Source: JBCBGF01 sp039820585
Lineage (GTDB): Bacteria; Pseudomonadota; Alphaproteobacteria; Rhodobacterales; Rhodobacteraceae
Length of the DNA stretch: 64,000 nucleotides
NCBI GenBank assembly: GCA_039820585.1
Contig: JBCBPV010000007.1
Span: forward strand, 1 to 64,000
Direction of reading: 5' to 3'
Shown: positions 41,410 through 50,573 of the stretch, in pieces
How the letters are laid out: the number at the start of each line of letters is the position of its first letter
Position numbering within the stretch: the first letter of the stretch is position 1
Made by a program: the position numbers and the translations under genes
The notes under the pieces: generated by a model
What the model saw: only the letters and a program-made list of their open reading frames with translations
Database searches by the model: none
Told to the model about the DNA's origin: nothing

Positions 41410-42180
41410 CTAGCCGCCTGCACGAGCCTGGGCGTAGCCTTGGGTGGCGCGTTTGACCTCATCTTCCAACTCGCGCGGGCGGTGGCGGGCACGGGTCAGG
41501 GCAGCGTCGATTGGGGCGCCTTCCACGGCTGCGGCGGCGATGTCGCGCAGGGCGTAGGTTGCGACCTTGGCCGTGCCTTTGAGCGCGGCGCGGGTCAGGG
41601 CGTGGACGTGAAGAGCGGTGATTTGGGCGGAGATGACGCCGCTGCCCTCGGCCGGAATGCCTTGGGAAATTTGTTCGCAGGCCTTTGCGTCGTAGGAGAC
41701 GTAGGCGCGGCAGATCGTGGGGCGTGCGTCGTAGGCGCGGCATTGGCGCGACTCTGGGTCGAGCGAGGGGCAGGCGCGCGGGTGCCAGGCGCGGCCATCG
41801 GGCTCTCCGGCGCGGGGGGCAAGGGCGGCGTGCAGGGTGCGGGCCTCTGATTCGGTGATGGTGCCGCCGTCTTGGCCGGGCAGGATGCAGCAAAAGGCGC
41901 AGCCCTGGGCGCAGGCATAGCCTTGGTCATCGGGGGCTTGGGCCAGTTCGACGCGGGCGACGGTGACCGCGGGGGTGCCGGATTTGAGATCGCGGATCAG
42001 GTCGGGGAAGGGTTTGTTCTGGCGCATCGCCGCTTCGACATAGGCGGTCAGGATGCGTCTGGCGCGGTTCGCGGCGTCGGTGGGAACACCGGGCAGGCGA
42101 GCCGATGCGATGGCCGCGCGCAAGCTGGCGGCATCTTTCGGTGGCCCGGCCTTGCCCCGTCGCCGATCGGCACGGCTCAT
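41410..42180 (-). CDS. YkgJ-like Cys-cluster (zinc/iron) protein
   Basis: 256 residues from ATG 42180 (MSRADRRRGKAGPP), which overlaps the pncA stop by 4 nt. Conserved cysteines: CAQGCAFCC, a CPSLDPESRQCRAYDARPTICRAY segment and a further Cys in DAKACEQ. This matches the YkgJ/CxxCxxCC family thought to bind a metal cluster. N-terminal 60 residues are basic. Function unknown; an open frame extending upstream to 42321 only shadows pncA. Confidence 0.85.
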   Translation of the reverse strand: MSRADRRRGKAGPPKDAASLRAAIASARLPGVPTDAANRARRILTAYVEAAMRQNKPFPDLIRDLKSGTPAVTVARVELAQAPDDQGYACAQGCAFCCILPGQDGGTITESEARTLHAALAPRAGEPDGRAWHPRACPSLDPESRQCRAYDARPTICRAYVSYDAKACEQISQGIPAEGSGVISAQITALHVHALTRAALKGTAKVATYALRDIAAAAVEGAPIDAALTRARHRPRELEDEVKRATQGYAQARAGG

Positions 42181-42782
42181 GCGAAGGCGACGCCCGCGGA
42201 TTTCATGCCGTCTTTCGCGGCGCCCAGCGAACCGTCGAGGTCGATGGCACGGGTCAGGCTTTCGATGACGCGGACGGTGAAGCCCAGTTTGGCGGCATCC
42301 ACAGCAGAGAAGTTGACGCAAAAGTCTGTCGCGAGACCGACGAGGGTAACCGTATCGACGCCACGGGTGCGCAGGTAACCCTCAAGCCCGGTGGGCGTGG
42401 TGTGGTCGTTTTCAAAGAACGCGGAATAGCTGTCGATTTCGCGGCGGAACCCTTTGCGGATGACGAGGTCGGCGGGATCAGTGCGGAGGCCGGGGTGAAA
42501 CGCGGCGCCGTCTGAGCCGATGACGCAGTGATCGGGCCAGAGAACCTGGGGGCCATAGGGCATCTCGATCACGGCGTAGGGGTCTTGGCCGTCGTGGCTG
42601 GATGCGAAGGAGGAGTGGCCTGCCGGATGCCAGTCTTGCGTCAGGACGCGGACCGGGAATTCGGGCATCAGCGCGTTGATCGGGGCCACGATGTCGTCGC
42701 CGCCGGGCACGGCGAGGTTGCCGCCGGGGCAGAAATCATTTTGCACGTCGATGACGATCAGGGCTTCGTTGGCGGGGCGCAT
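42177..42782 (-). CDS. pncA: Nicotinamidase
   Basis: 201 residues. Isochorismatase-fold hydrolase turning nicotinamide into nicotinate for PncB. Catalytic Asp in LIVIDVQNDFCPGGNLAVPGG, metal-site histidines in LTQDWHPAGHSSF, Lys in LVIRKGFRREIDSYSAFF, and the nucleophilic Cys in VGLATDFCVNFSA. Length and motifs match E. coli PncA. It is first in a pair with the YkgJ-like gene. Confidence 0.96.
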   Translation of the reverse strand: MRPANEALIVIDVQNDFCPGGNLAVPGGDDIVAPINALMPEFPVRVLTQDWHPAGHSSFASSHDGQDPYAVIEMPYGPQVLWPDHCVIGSDGAAFHPGLRTDPADLVIRKGFRREIDSYSAFFENDHTTPTGLEGYLRTRGVDTVTLVGLATDFCVNFSAVDAAKLGFTVRVIESLTRAIDLDGSLGAAKDGMKSAGVAFA

Positions 42783-42881
42783 GGGGGAACCTCTTGTCAG
42801 ACCTTGCCTGCGTAGGCCGTGGTCGGTTTGGCGTCAACGGGGCCTTGCGGGGTGGTCGTTCAGTGGATTAGATCCCCGCCC

Positions 42882-43763
42882 ATGTTCACTGTCGCCGCCT
42901 TCTACAAGTTCACCGCGTTTGACGATCCCGCCGCGCTGAAGCCCGCGTTGGCGAAGCTTTGCTGTTCAAACGGGGTGGCGGGGACGATTCTGTTGGCGCG
43001 TGAGGGGCTGAACGGGACGATTGCGGGGCCGCGGGGCGGTATTGATCTGGTGCTGGCGCATTTGCGGGGGTTGCCGGGCTGTGCGGATCTGGAGTGGAAG
43101 GAAAGCACCGCCGCGGAGCGGCCGTTCAACCGGATGAAAGTTCGGTTGAAGCGTGAGATCGTGACGATGGGTCAGCCGGATGTGGACCCGTCGCGGGCGG
43201 TGGGCACCTATGTCGATCCGGCGGAGTGGAACGCGCTGATCGCGGCGCCGGATGTGGCGGTGATCGATACGCGCAACGATTACGAGGTGGAGATCGGGAC
43301 GTTTCAGGGGGCGGTTGACCCCCGGACGGCGGCGTTTGGCGAGTTTCCGGCGTGGTGGGCGGCGAACAAGGCGCAGTTTGCGGGCAAGCGGATTGCGATG
43401 TTCTGCACCGGGGGGATCCGGTGTGAAAAGTCGACCAACTGGCTGTTGTCGCAGGGGGTGGAGGATGTGTTTCACCTCAAAGGCGGGATCCTGAAGTACC
43501 TGGAAGAGGTGCCTGAGGAAGAGAGCCTTTGGGAAGGCGAGTGTTTCGTTTTCGACAAGCGGGTGTCGGTGGGGCACGGGCTGGAAGAAGGGGATCTGGC
43601 GCTTTGTTATGGGTGCCGCCGTCCGTTGACGCAGCAAGACAAATCCCGCCCCGAATATGAGGCGGGCGTCAGTTGCCATCGCTGTCTGAGTGAGCATTCG
43701 GCCGAAGATCGCGCCCGGTTTCGGGAACGCCAGCGCCAGATGACGCTGGCCAAGCGGGCTTAA
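42882..43763 (+). CDS. trhO: tRNA uridine(34) hydroxylase TrhO (rhodanese-domain)
   Basis: 293 residues from ATG 42882 (MFTVAAFYKFTAFDDPAAL). N-terminal ferredoxin-like/acylphosphatase-like domain, central rhodanese domain with active Cys in MFCTGGIRCEKSTNW, and a C-terminal Cys-rich tail (LCYGCRRPLTQ, SCHRC). TrhO uses O2 to hydroxylate U34, the first step of cmo5U/mo5U formation in tRNA. The stop overlaps the convergent dnaA stop by 4 bp. Confidence 0.95.
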   Translation: MFTVAAFYKFTAFDDPAALKPALAKLCCSNGVAGTILLAREGLNGTIAGPRGGIDLVLAHLRGLPGCADLEWKESTAAERPFNRMKVRLKREIVTMGQPDVDPSRAVGTYVDPAEWNALIAAPDVAVIDTRNDYEVEIGTFQGAVDPRTAAFGEFPAWWAANKAQFAGKRIAMFCTGGIRCEKSTNWLLSQGVEDVFHLKGGILKYLEEVPEEESLWEGECFVFDKRVSVGHGLEEGDLALCYGCRRPLTQQDKSRPEYEAGVSCHRCLSEHSAEDRARFRERQRQMTLAKRA

Positions 43764-45121
43764 GCCTCGAGCGACCGGCGCAGGAGTTCCAGGTCTTCGG
43801 CGATCTGGCTGTCCTTTTGTTTCAGCTCTTCGATCCGCTTCACGCCGTGCATGACGGTGGTGTGGTCACGGCCGCCGAAACGGCGCCCAATTTCAGGCAG
43901 TGACCGCGCGGTCAATTGCTTGGACAGATACATCGCGATTTGGCGCGGGCGGGCGAAGGTGCGCACGCGTTTGGGGCCGATCAGGTCGCTGAGGCGGATG
44001 TTGTAGTGGTCGGATACTTTGCGCTGGATCTCTTCCACCGTGATCTTGCGGTCCGAGGCGCGCAGGATGTCGGCGAGGCAATCCTGCGCCAGTTCCAGCG
44101 TGATCTCGCGGCCCACGAGGCTGCCGAACGCAAACAGACGCATCAGCGCGCCTTCCAGCACGCGGACATTGCTTGAGATACGGTGCGCCACGAATTCCAG
44201 AACGCCATCCGAGATCTCAAGGTTCGGGAACTGTTCGGAATACTGGTCGACCTTCTGCTGCAGGATGCCGAGGCGCAGTTCATAGTTCGTGGGGTGCAGA
44301 TCGACGACGAGGCCCGATTGCATGCGGCTGACGATGCGATCCTCGATCCCGCGGATTTCGGTCGGGGCGCGGTCAGCGGACAGGATGATCTGTTTGTTCT
44401 GGTCCACCAACGCGTTGAAGGTGTGGAAGAACTCTTCCTGTGTGGCGTCCTTGCCGGCGATGAACTGCACGTCATCGACCATCAGCACATCGACCGAACG
44501 GAACAGCTGTTTGAAGCCGATCATTTCCTTGTCGCGCAGGGCCTGGACGAAGCGGTACATGAACTGTTCCGCCGACAGGTAGACGACGCGCAGGTTGGGG
44601 CTGCGGTTTTGCAGATCCCAGGCGATGGCGTGCATCAGGTGGGTTTTGCCAAGGCCGACGCCGCCATAGAGGAACAATGGGTTGAAGGTGACGGGGCCAC
44701 CCTCGCCCACGCGCTTGGCGGCGGCATGGGCCAGCTCATTAGGCTTGCCCACCACGAAGCGGTCGAAGGTGAAGCGCGTGTCGAGCGGTGCGCCTGGCAA
44801 GCCATGATCGTTCGTGATCGCCACGTTGACGGGCGGCTTTGCGTCGCCGCCACCGGCGGATGCCGCGACGGGCGCGTCGTCACTATTCACCGCAAATGCG
44901 ATGCGCGACACGGGTTCGCCCGATGAGTTCAAGGCGCGCAGGATCTGATCCCCGAAATTGCGCGACACCCATGTGCCCATGAACTGGGTCGGCACCGTGA
45001 AGGTCGCCACGCCATCTTCCAGCGCCGAGAACTCCAACGGTTCTATCCAGTTGACATAGTTATTTTTTCCGACTGCCCCGATAAGATTTTCACGAATGTG
45101 TCCCCATGTCTCGTTCGTCAT
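43760..45121 (-). CDS. dnaA: Chromosomal replication initiator DnaA
   Basis: 453 residues. Domain I (1-85), a short variable linker (85-115), AAA+ domain with Walker A YGGVGLGKTHLMHA near residue 155 and Walker B VDVLMVDDVQFI, then domain IV with the DnaA-box recognition motif GGRDHTTVMHGVKRIEEL. Transcribed away from rpsT with a 654-bp gap upstream. I find no consensus DnaA boxes there, so autoregulation through such boxes is not evident. Confidence 0.98.
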   Translation of the reverse strand: MTNETWGHIRENLIGAVGKNNYVNWIEPLEFSALEDGVATFTVPTQFMGTWVSRNFGDQILRALNSSGEPVSRIAFAVNSDDAPVAASAGGGDAKPPVNVAITNDHGLPGAPLDTRFTFDRFVVGKPNELAHAAAKRVGEGGPVTFNPLFLYGGVGLGKTHLMHAIAWDLQNRSPNLRVVYLSAEQFMYRFVQALRDKEMIGFKQLFRSVDVLMVDDVQFIAGKDATQEEFFHTFNALVDQNKQIILSADRAPTEIRGIEDRIVSRMQSGLVVDLHPTNYELRLGILQQKVDQYSEQFPNLEISDGVLEFVAHRISSNVRVLEGALMRLFAFGSLVGREITLELAQDCLADILRASDRKITVEEIQRKVSDHYNIRLSDLIGPKRVRTFARPRQIAMYLSKQLTARSLPEIGRRFGGRDHTTVMHGVKRIEELKQKDSQIAEDLELLRRSLEA

Positions 45122-45775
45122 ACTGACCCGACCTGTCCTTCAAATTATGTTGCCAGCCGGCTGTCGCCGACCGCCGTTCCACCCCCTTACTGAGGGTTAT
45201 CCCGGTGTCCCCGCCACTTCACGCGTGATGGGTTCAGCCACTGCATAACCGACCAGTGCCCTGCCTAACGGCAGCGCCCGCTCCGGTTTGCGCAGATGGG
45301 CAACGGCCAGACCCGGTGGCACAAGGTTGGCAGGCCCCGGCCGATCTGGAACGCTGCGCATTGGCGCAGGTGCATATGGACATGGCGAAAAAGAGACCCG
45401 CGTGGAACGCACATACGCGGTCAGTTCTTCTTCGTCGGCGCCTGCGTTCGAGCAAATACCACTTGCCCTTGCCTGGCTAAGACGGGGTCGTTTGGGGCCT
45501 TGTCAGCCCTTAATCGCAGCACGAATCTGAGATCGTATCAGTCGCCCCGCGATACTACCCTCATCTCATGTCCCCCCAAGACGATGTGAATCGCAACACT
45601 GTGTTAGCAAGCGCGTTGAGCGCGTGGCAACACATCTTCATTGTTGACTCACGCTTTGTGCGGACGAATCCCGATCGACTTTTTGATGCAACCAGAGACT
45701 GTATTTCTGGGGGGCGCACAACAAAAAGGCGTGCCTTGCGACACGCCTAAACGAACACAGATTTTTGGGTTTGTC
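45122..45775. other. 654-bp dnaA-rpsT intergenic region
   Basis: No convincing ORF. Contents: the dnaA leader and promoter (minus strand; CATAAT-like -10 near 45145-45150 is only a guess), and an imperfect inverted repeat GTGTTAGCAAGCGC / GCGCGTGGCAACAC (45601-45614 and 45620-45633, 11 of 14 pairs). It also holds four GANTC sites at 45523, 45588, 45646 and 45666, and the rpsT terminator. No TTATCCACA-like DnaA box was found by eye, so it is not called an origin. Confidence 0.6.
45722..45748 (-). terminator. Intrinsic terminator of rpsT
   Basis: On the minus strand: AGGCGTG, loop TCGCAAGG, CACGCCT, then TTTTTGT. The hairpin occupies 45727-45748, about 28 nt after the rpsT stop. Confidence 0.85.
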
Positions 45776-46039
45776 TTAGCCGATTGCTTTGACGCGGGCC
45801 GACAGGCGCGAGATTTTGCGCGCCACCGTGTTCTTGTGGAACACACCCTTGGTCACACCCCGCATCAGTTCCGGCTGCGCCGCACGCAGTGCCGAGGTTG
45901 CGGCGTCGGTGTCGCCCGATGCAATCGCTTCTTCCACTTTGCGCAGGTAGGTACGGATGCGCGAACGGCGCGCTTTGTTGACAGCGAAACGGCGCTCGTT
46001 CTGGCGGGCGCGCTTTTTTGCCTGGGGCGAATTAGCCAT
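45776..46039 (-). CDS. rpsT: 30S ribosomal protein S20
   Basis: 87 residues, very basic, all-helical: MANSPQAKKRARQNERR, RTYLRKVEEAIASGD, KGVFHKNTVARKISRL. Binds 16S rRNA early in 30S assembly. Placement next to dnaA is common in this group. It is monocistronic: its own terminator lies downstream, and 104 bp separate it from the enoyl-CoA hydratase stop. Confidence 0.98.
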   Translation of the reverse strand: MANSPQAKKRARQNERRFAVNKARRSRIRTYLRKVEEAIASGDTDAATSALRAAQPELMRGVTKGVFHKNTVARKISRLSARVKAIG

Positions 46040-46143
46040 GCGTTCGGGTTCCCAATTCGGGTCGGTTTCAATCTGAAGACGCGCTTCTAGGCGCGAGTCG
46101 CGGCCCTGTCAACCAGCTTGGAGCCGCCCCTGCGCAGCAGAGG

Positions 46144-46920
46144 TCACTTATCGCGAAACTGCGCCTCGCGCTTATCGACAAAGGCGGCCATGCCTTCGCT
46201 TTGATCCTCGGTCGCGAAGAGCGCATGGAAGAGGCGGCGTTCATAGAGGAGCCCCTCGTTCATCGTCGTCTCGTAGCTGCGATTGACGGCCTCTTTCACG
46301 GCCATCGTCGTGAGCGCCGATTTCTCGACAATCTTCTGGGCGGCGGCCATCACCTCTTCCATCAGCTTCTTGGCGGGCACCACGCGGCTGACAAGGCCCG
46401 ATCTCTCTGCCTCGTCGGCATCCATGAAGCGGCCGGTCAGATGCATTTCCATGGATTTGGATTTGCCGACAAACCGCGTCAGGCGCTGGGTGCCGCCCAT
46501 GCCGGCGACAACGCCCAGGTTGATTTCGGGTTGGCCGAATTTGGCGGTGTCAGCGGCAATGATGAAATCGCACATCATCGCCAGCTCGCATCCCCCGCCC
46601 AGCGCGTAGCCCGCGACGGCGGCAATCACCGGCTTGCGGCAGTTGACCAATGCAGACACCTCTTTGGCGAACAGGTCAGAGGTGAAGACATCGACAAAGC
46701 TGCGGTTTGCCATTTCGGTGATGTCGGCACCGGCGGCGAACACCTTTTCCGATCCGGTGATGACGATGCAGCGGACCTTGTCGTTTTCCTCGGCCTCGTG
46801 CAGCGCCTGGGTGAGTTCGCCCAAAAGCTCCATGTTCAACGCGTTGCGTTGTTCGGGCCGGTTCAATGTGATGAGGCAGACGTGGTCCTCGATCTCGACG
46901 ATCAGCGTGTTAAAGGCCAT
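46144..46920 (-). CDS. Enoyl-CoA hydratase/isomerase family protein
   Basis: 258 residues, crotonase fold. Starts with ITLNRPEQRNALNMELL; oxyanion hole segment AAGADITEM; the catalytic glutamates fall in GCELAMMCDFIIA and QPEINLGVVAGMGGTQRL, as in short-chain enoyl-CoA hydratases (both Glu present). C-terminus ends in ATEDQSEGMAAFVDKREAQF, typical of EchA/FadB-like hydratases of fatty acid oxidation. Upstream of rpsT on the same strand. Confidence 0.95.
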   Translation of the reverse strand: MAFNTLIVEIEDHVCLITLNRPEQRNALNMELLGELTQALHEAEENDKVRCIVITGSEKVFAAGADITEMANRSFVDVFTSDLFAKEVSALVNCRKPVIAAVAGYALGGGCELAMMCDFIIAADTAKFGQPEINLGVVAGMGGTQRLTRFVGKSKSMEMHLTGRFMDADEAERSGLVSRVVPAKKLMEEVMAAAQKIVEKSALTTMAVKEAVNRSYETTMNEGLLYERRLFHALFATEDQSEGMAAFVDKREAQFRDK

Positions 46921-46982
46921 GGATCCCCGCGTTCATGGACAAAGCAGGGGAAAGGCTTATCAGCCGTGGCGGGTGGTTCAAG

Positions 46983-47834
46983 CTATCTTTGGCATGACTT
47001 GCAGTAAAACGTGGACCGGCCGGATTGGACAATTCGGCTGATGGTGCCGGGGCAATCCTGGGTGGGACAGCGCGCGCCTTCGCGGCCATAGGCGCGGAAG
47101 GTATGCTGAAAATATCCCAGTTCTCCATCGGCTTGGCGGTAATCGCGCAGTGAGGATCCGCCGGCGGCAATCGCATCGGACAAGACATCGCGGATGATCG
47201 GCACCAGGGTGCGCACGCGGGGCGCGGAGATGCGGCCCGCCTTGCGGGTGGGGGCGATGCGGGCGCGGTGCAGTGCCTCGCACACATAGATATTGCCCAA
47301 TCCCGCGACGATTCGCTGATCGAGAAGCGCGGCCTTGATGGGCGTCATCCGGCCCTTCAGAGCGGCCACAAGGTAGTCTTCGTTGAACTGGTTGCCCAAC
47401 GGTTCGGGCCCCAGCTTGTCGATCAGCCAATGCGATTCCAGCTGATCCGTGGGCGTCAGGTCCATCGCCCCGAACCGACGGGCATCGTTGAATGTCACCC
47501 GCGCGCCGCCGTCGATATCGAGGACGATGTGATCGTGCTTTTCCGGCGCGGGGTGGGCATGGTGGAACTGGCCCACCTGCGCGCCCGAGATCAGGATGCG
47601 CCCCGACATGCCCAGGTGGATAATCAGCGTCTCGCCGGAGGACAGATCGGCAAGGATGTATTTCGACCGCCGCCGCAGCGCCGTCACCCGTTGGCCGGTC
47701 AACCGCTTCGCCATCTTTGCGGGCAAGGGCCAGCGCAGATCGGGCCTGCGCACATCGGCCTGCGCGATGACATGGCCTTCGAGCACAGGCTGCAGCCCGC
47801 GGCGAACCGTCTCGACCTCTGGCAATTCCGGCAC
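46983..47834 (-). CDS. mutM: Formamidopyrimidine-DNA glycosylase MutM
   Basis: 283 residues, GTG start chosen because the mature enzyme needs the N-terminal Pro-Glu (PELPEVETVRRGL), whose proline is the catalytic nucleophile. H2TH region VGLGNIYVCEALHRARIAP and the C-terminal zinc finger with cysteines in RCPTQDCPG and YCKSCQR are intact. Removes 8-oxoguanine and FapyG. Divergent from ubiE with an 88-bp spacer, the usual arrangement. Confidence 0.97.
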   Translation of the reverse strand: MPELPEVETVRRGLQPVLEGHVIAQADVRRPDLRWPLPAKMAKRLTGQRVTALRRRSKYILADLSSGETLIIHLGMSGRILISGAQVGQFHHAHPAPEKHDHIVLDIDGGARVTFNDARRFGAMDLTPTDQLESHWLIDKLGPEPLGNQFNEDYLVAALKGRMTPIKAALLDQRIVAGLGNIYVCEALHRARIAPTRKAGRISAPRVRTLVPIIRDVLSDAIAAGGSSLRDYRQADGELGYFQHTFRAYGREGARCPTQDCPGTISRIVQSGRSTFYCKSCQR

Positions 47835-47922
47835 GCAGCCCTCTCCTGTCAATCGCGGGCACATTGCAGCGCCCCTGAAGCGCCCTATAAGGAGGGGCTG
47901 AGACAAGGAACGGCAAGCCCAG

Positions 47923-48675
47923 ATGACCGAAGACGGTGGAAAAACAACGCATTTCGGCGACCGCACGGTTGGCGAAGATGAAAAGGCCGGGTTGGTGCAC
48001 GGCGTCTTTTCCAACGTGGCGTCGAGATACGACGTGATGAATGATGTGATGTCGGTGGGCATCCACCGGTTGTGGAAGGACGCGATGATGGATTGGCTGG
48101 CGCCGCGGCCCGGCCAGCGCCTGCTCGATGTGGCGGGGGGCACCGGCGATATCGCGTTCCGGTTCCTGCGCCGGGCGCCTGCGGCCAAAGCCGTGGTGTG
48201 CGACCTGACAGAGCCGATGCTGACCGAAGGCAAGCGCCGGGCCGAGGCCGAGGCACTGGCCGACCGGTTGGAGTGGATCGTGGGCGACGCGATGGCCCTA
48301 CCGTTTGAGGATGCGAGCTTTGACGTCTACACGATCTCGTTCGGCATACGGAACGTGACCCGGATCGAAGACGCGCTGAGCGAGGCGTTTCGCGTGCTGC
48401 GCCCCGGCGGGCGGTTGATGGTGCTGGAGTTTTCGCAACTGCCCAACGCGGGGCTGCAATGGGCCTATGACCGCTATTCCTACAACGTGATTCCGGCGAT
48501 GGGACAGGCGATTGCGGGGGATCGCGACAGTTACCAATACCTTGTGGACTCGATCCGCAAGTTCCCCGATCAGGACCGGTTTCTGGGCATGATCCGACAG
48601 GCGGGGTTCGGCAATGCCAAGTACCGCAACCTGTCGATGGGGATTGCCGCGCTGCATTCGGGATGGAAGCTTTAG
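47923..48675 (+). CDS. ubiE: Demethylmenaquinone/2-methoxy-6-polyprenylbenzoquinol C-methyltransferase UbiE
   Basis: 250 residues. SAM-dependent methyltransferase of ubiquinone synthesis. FSNVASRYDVMNDVMSVGIH and the SAM motif LLDVAGGTGDIAFRF are diagnostic, with FGIRNVTRIEDALSEAFRVL and YQYLVDSIRKFPDQ further on. The next gene starts at the base after its stop, so ubiE-ubiB is an operon. Confidence 0.98.
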   Translation: MTEDGGKTTHFGDRTVGEDEKAGLVHGVFSNVASRYDVMNDVMSVGIHRLWKDAMMDWLAPRPGQRLLDVAGGTGDIAFRFLRRAPAAKAVVCDLTEPMLTEGKRRAEAEALADRLEWIVGDAMALPFEDASFDVYTISFGIRNVTRIEDALSEAFRVLRPGGRLMVLEFSQLPNAGLQWAYDRYSYNVIPAMGQAIAGDRDSYQYLVDSIRKFPDQDRFLGMIRQAGFGNAKYRNLSMGIAALHSGWKL

Positions 48676-50202
48676 GTGCGTGGCCCCCACAACATCTTTC
48701 GTCTGATCCGCACAGGCGCGACGCTTGAGCGGACGGGCGCCATGGGTGTGGTGCTGGATGCGTTCGACGCGCCGCGGCCGTTGCGCATCGTGGCACGGGT
48801 GCTGGGCTGGCCGTTTCGCTGGCTGGGGATCAAGGGCGACCCGGCCCTGCCCCCGGTGACGCGCGCGCTGACGGCGCTGGGCCCGGCCTACATCAAGTTC
48901 GGTCAGATCCTGTCGACCCGGCCCGATGTGGTGGGCGATGAGTTGGCGATGCAGCTGCGCGTTTTGCAGGACAAGCTGCCCCCCTTTCCGGTGGCCGAAG
49001 CGCGGCGCGTCATCGCGGCCGAGCTGGAGCGGCCGGTGGAAAGCCTGTTTTCGGAGTTCAGCGAACCCGTGGCCGCGGCGTCGATCGCGCAGGTGCACAA
49101 GGCACGGATTGCCGAGACCGGCGAAGCGGTGGCGGTCAAGGTTCTGCGCCCGGGGATCGAGCGGGCGTTTCGCACCGATATCGACGCGTTCTATTTCGCT
49201 GCGCGGATGATCGAGACGTTGTCGCCGGCGTCACGCCGGTTGCGCCCGATGGATGTGATCGAGCATTTCGAGGGCGTGGTCAGCGGTGAATTGGACCTGC
49301 GGTTGGAAACTTCGAGCGCGGCGGAGTTCAAGGCCAACACCAAGGACGACCCCGGGTTTCAGGTGCCCCAGGTGCATTGGTTTCTGTCCGCGCGCCGGGT
49401 GATGACGCTCGGCTGGGCCGAGGGGATTCCGGCGGGCGACCTGCATGACATCAAGGCCGCGGGGCACGATACCGTGGCCCTGGGCGACCGGGTGCTGACG
49501 CTGTTTCTGAACCACGCGCTGCGGGATGGGTATTTTCATGCCGACATGCACCAGGGCAATCTGAAGGTGGCGGCGAACGGCGATATCATCGCGCTCGATT
49601 TCGGGATCATGGGGCGGCTCGATGAATATACGCGCCGGGTCTATGCCGAGATCCTGTTCGGCTTCATCCGCAAGGATTTCCGGCGGGTGGCCGAGGTGCA
49701 TTTTGAGGCGGGCTATGTCCCCGCCGATCGGGACATTGACGAATTCGCGCGCGCCTTGCGGTCGGTGGGCGAGCCGATCTTTGGTATGGACGCGTCGCGC
49801 ATCTCGATGGCGCGGCTCTTGACCTATCTGTTTGAGGTGACCGAGCGGTTCGGGATGCAGACGCGGACCGAGCTGATCTTGTTGCAGCGCACCATGGTGG
49901 TGGTCGAAGGCGTGGCCCGGTCGCTGCATCCGCAGATCAACATCTGGGACACCGCCCGGCCGGTGGTCGAAGACTACATCAAGGAAAACGTAGGCCCGAA
50001 GGCGCTGCTCCGCGATCTGGCGAAAACCGCACGGGTGCTGGGGCGGTTCGGGCCGAAATTGCCGGGCCTCGCTGAGGCGATCCTGATCCGGCAAAGCGAA
50101 GAACAGGCCCCGCCGCCGCGGCGTGTGACGAAGCGGTCGGTGGGGCTCGTTTTGGGTGGGGCGTTGATTGGGGCGCTGGTGGTGGTTTTGGCGAACTTGT
50201 GA
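48676..50202 (+). CDS. ubiB: Ubiquinone biosynthesis accessory kinase UbiB
   Basis: 508 residues, GTG start directly after ubiE. ABC1/ADCK atypical kinase: KxGQ motif AYIKFGQILSTRPD, Ala-rich loop region VAAASIAQVHKA, VAVKVLRPGI (ATP-site Lys), and the catalytic YFHADMHQGNLKV and ALDFGIMGRL. Two hydrophobic helices at the C-terminus (VGLVLGGALIGALVVVLANL) anchor it to the inner membrane. Needed for ubiquinone synthesis; ubiquinone also serves photosynthetic electron flow. Confidence 0.97.
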   Translation: MRGPHNIFRLIRTGATLERTGAMGVVLDAFDAPRPLRIVARVLGWPFRWLGIKGDPALPPVTRALTALGPAYIKFGQILSTRPDVVGDELAMQLRVLQDKLPPFPVAEARRVIAAELERPVESLFSEFSEPVAAASIAQVHKARIAETGEAVAVKVLRPGIERAFRTDIDAFYFAARMIETLSPASRRLRPMDVIEHFEGVVSGELDLRLETSSAAEFKANTKDDPGFQVPQVHWFLSARRVMTLGWAEGIPAGDLHDIKAAGHDTVALGDRVLTLFLNHALRDGYFHADMHQGNLKVAANGDIIALDFGIMGRLDEYTRRVYAEILFGFIRKDFRRVAEVHFEAGYVPADRDIDEFARALRSVGEPIFGMDASRISMARLLTYLFEVTERFGMQTRTELILLQRTMVVVEGVARSLHPQINIWDTARPVVEDYIKENVGPKALLRDLAKTARVLGRFGPKLPGLAEAILIRQSEEQAPPPRRVTKRSVGLVLGGALIGALVVVLANL

Positions 50203-50573
50203 TGGTGTGATGGTCCCGCGACGTCGAACCCTTTGACTGACGGAACCGTAAACAAGGCCGAGTGACACGCAGGACGACAACCGAGCGTGCGAGGTTGCCA
50301 TTTGAGCGGGCACCATCATCCCTGCCAACCCGCGTGACATCCACGCAAGATTGATCCAAGGCGCATTGACGGGTTACGGGCTGATTGGTGGCCATTCCGC
50401 CGTGCCGGGCCACGAGCACCCTGTTCGGTTGCCGCTGGAAAGCCCACCGGTCTGCGACAAACGGCCTTCGAACACGCGCGACGCACCACGGACAAGGCGC
50501 TGCCCCCGCCCCCGTGCGGCCTTCGTCGTCCGTCGACCTAAGCCTCCCGAACCACGCCATCGCCCTTTCGCAA
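50203..50573. other. 371-bp gap between ubiB and flgD without a recognised gene
   Basis: A 106-codon plus-strand frame (50351-50671) is very Arg/Pro/His-rich and runs antisense into flgD, so it is not called. The start of that frame (GALTGYGLIGGHSAV) looks somewhat protein-like, so a decayed gene is possible. No clear terminator is visible for ubiB. Confidence 0.5.

Noticed and set aside
45568..45750. 60-codon ORF in the dnaA-rpsT gap
   Set aside because: No ribosome-binding site or family, and it runs through the rpsT terminator.
45122..45775. oriC call upstream of dnaA
   Set aside because: No TTATCCACA-type boxes found by eye; the only near match (TTATCCCGG near 45198) has three mismatches. 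Left as a GANTC-cluster finding.
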